A DNA stretch of 7,057 nt. Origin: Magnetovibrio sp. (GTDB lineage: Bacteria > Pseudomonadota > Alphaproteobacteria > Rhodospirillales > Magnetovibrionaceae). The stretch spans positions 1-7,057 of the forward strand of contig JAESSV010000145.1 in assembly GCA_016763895.1 (NCBI GenBank), written 5' to 3'. The position numbers were made by a program, and so were the translations under genes. Each line of letters starts with the position of its first letter. Position 1 is the stretch's first letter. Below, piece by piece: positions 6,149-7,057 of this stretch. Under the pieces are notes generated by a model. It saw nothing but the letters and a program-made list of their open reading frames with translations, had not been told where the DNA came from and searched no databases.

Positions 6149-6654
6149 TTGGGTCTTCCTATTTCTATGTCAGATTTAGTTTTGTTTGGCCTGTATGGCC
6201 TGTTCTGTCGCCAAGGCTTGCCGCGCACGGTTTTTTCAGGCCAACGGCTTTTGATGTAAGCCAGCGTCGACCAAATTTTCGTATCATTCATCATGCTTTT
6301 GAATGGCGGCATTCCACTTTTGAAATCTTTAATGCCCAAGGACTCACCGCCACCTTTGATATAATTAAACAAAATTTCATCCGAATGATGCCAAGTGTGA
6401 CCACTTTTATCGTGGGGCGGGGCGGGCAATATTCCATCCGCTTTTGTTGTTTTCCAATTGGGTTGACCTTTAAGGTCTATGCCATGACAGCTTGAGCAAA
6501 ACTGTTCATAGGCGACTTTGCCCGTGGCAATCACTTGAGGATCAGATTGATCTACACGGGCTTCGGCGGACCCCCAGTTGGATGAAAAATATAAAGCTCC
6601 CGCGACGACAATGACACTGCCAATGCCAGCGCTTAAGACAACGACTTTACGCAT
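6145..6654 (-). CDS. Membrane-anchored cytochrome c, C-terminus probably frameshifted
   Basis: The product as read has 169 residues. An N-terminal hydrophobic segment (about 4-24) anchors it or serves as an uncleaved signal, leaving the domain in the periplasm. The haem site is CSSCHG (Cys53, Cys56, His57) and the likely distal ligand is Met115 in KSGMPPF. The text LPAPPHDKSGHTWHH is typical of cytochromes found beside cupredoxin and copper-transport genes. After WPEK (codons ending in the A6 run, 6231-6236) the tail is basic and Pro-rich (VRGKPWRQNRPYRPNK...), unlike the family. One extra A would give PEKNRARQALATEQAIQAK and a TAA at 6176-6178, leaving a normal spacer and ribosome binding site before the next gene. 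I therefore suspect a one-base loss; the haem domain itself is whole. AGAGAA precedes the start, and the cupredoxin gene ends 18 bases upstream. Confidence 0.88.
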   Translation of the reverse strand: MRKVVVLSAGIGSVIVVAGALYFSSNWGSAEARVDQSDPQVIATGKVAYEQFCSSCHGIDLKGQPNWKTTKADGILPAPPHDKSGHTWHHSDEILFNYIKGGGESLGIKDFKSGMPPFKSMMNDTKIWSTLAYIKSRWPEKTVRGKPWRQNRPYRPNKTKSDIEIGRPK

Positions 6655-6672
6655 AATATTCTCTTTCTTTGT

Positions 6673-7053
6673 TTATGATTCTTCAACGATGAGGCGCCCA
6701 CGCAACATGCCCATTTGACAGGTAAATTCAAATTCACCTGTTTTGTCTGGAATGAATTCAACCGAAACGGTATCGCCTTCGGGCAAGTGAGCGCTTTTGT
6801 TAAAATCTGGCAAGACCACCGTGTCAGAACACGTTGAAGATTCTTGTCTTAGAAATTTCAAACGAACGGGCGAGCCTTTTTTGACGATGACCGTGTCGGG
6901 CGTATAGCCCCCTTGAACGATGATCGAAATTTCCTGAAATTTACCTTTTTTCGTGGCGAGCGTTGCAAGTCCTGGCTTGAACCAAAAAAACCATATGATC
7001 CAAGCGATCAGCAAAACCCCCAAGAGCGTAATAAATCCTTGATCCCAAGTCAT
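6673..7053 (-). CDS. Membrane-anchored cupredoxin-like copper-binding protein
   Basis: The 126-residue protein has an N-terminal membrane segment (about 7-25, Trp-rich) and a periplasmic beta-rich cupredoxin_1-type domain. YTPDTVIVKKGSPVRLKF is the usual first half, SSTCSDTVVLPDF carries Cys75, and EFEFTCQMGMLRGRLIV carries Cys112, Met114 and Met116. The His ligands of blue copper proteins are absent; the only His (H89) lies elsewhere. A thiol/thioether Cu(I) site is more likely than a type 1 electron-transfer site. Relatives commonly lie next to, or are fused to, copper-exporting P-type ATPases, so such a gene may lie beyond the right edge. It heads the visible minus-strand operon with the cytochrome c and the small CC protein. 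The start at 7053 fits the membrane segment, but only four bases remain upstream, so an earlier start cannot be excluded. Confidence 0.85.
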   Translation of the reverse strand: MTWDQGFITLLGVLLIAWIIWFFWFKPGLATLATKKGKFQEISIIVQGGYTPDTVIVKKGSPVRLKFLRQESSTCSDTVVLPDFNKSAHLPEGDTVSVEFIPDKTGEFEFTCQMGMLRGRLIVEES

Positions 7054-7057
7054 GATG

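Noticed and set aside
5988..6179. Plus-strand ORF of 63 codons
   Set aside because: It is antisense to the small CC protein and the cytochrome end. Its Pro/Cys-rich text is the shadow of the Gly-rich coding sequence on the other strand.

Overview
The window is a chromosomal stretch from an alphaproteobacterium, probably of the Rhodospirillales type. This is inferred from protein style only: the methyl-accepting chemotaxis protein (MCP) tail, a HisKA_2 kinase behind a dCache-like sensor, a BTLCP/LapG-type protease, and membrane-anchored cytochrome/cupredoxin genes. Base composition looks balanced rather than GC-rich. No rRNA, tRNA, CRISPR array or insertion sequence was seen.

Left part, + strand (1-4502), signalling. 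It opens with the end of an MCP, closed by a strong intrinsic terminator. About 270 bases without a convincing gene follow. Then comes a tightly packed two-component operon: a small receiver-domain gene that lost about 45 internal residues including the phospho-acceptor Asp; a membrane sensor kinase of the HisKA_2 family broken by a single-base frameshift; and an intact cytoplasmic kinase with domain order receiver-PAS-PAS-HisKA-HATPase. Both junctions are 4-base ATGA overlaps, so the genes were evidently built to be co-translated. Two of the three now carry lesions, and the MCP also looks internally deleted.

Middle (4503-5091). A 175-base leader holds an AT-rich dyad whose loop is a near-perfect Shine-Dalgarno, followed by an 8-codon ORF. 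It precedes a secreted monohaem class I cytochrome c.

Right part, - strand (7053 down to 5118). A membrane-anchored cupredoxin-like protein comes first, then a membrane-anchored cytochrome c, then a 56-residue membrane protein with a Gly-rich CC motif. The cupredoxin-like protein has Cys/Met but no canonical His ligands. The three genes are contiguous and look like a copper-handling or periplasmic electron-transfer operon; this role is inferred. After a 161-base gap comes an exported LapG-like cysteine protease, convergent with the middle cytochrome gene. The cytochrome in the right-hand operon has an atypical C-terminus explained by a one-base slip in an A6 run.

Two single-base deletions and two apparent in-frame internal deletions in 7 kb can mean real gene decay or sequence/assembly error. 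The sequence alone cannot separate these. No clearly new system was found. The most distinctive items are the decayed coupled two-component operon, the dyad/leader region before the cytochrome, and the small CC protein.
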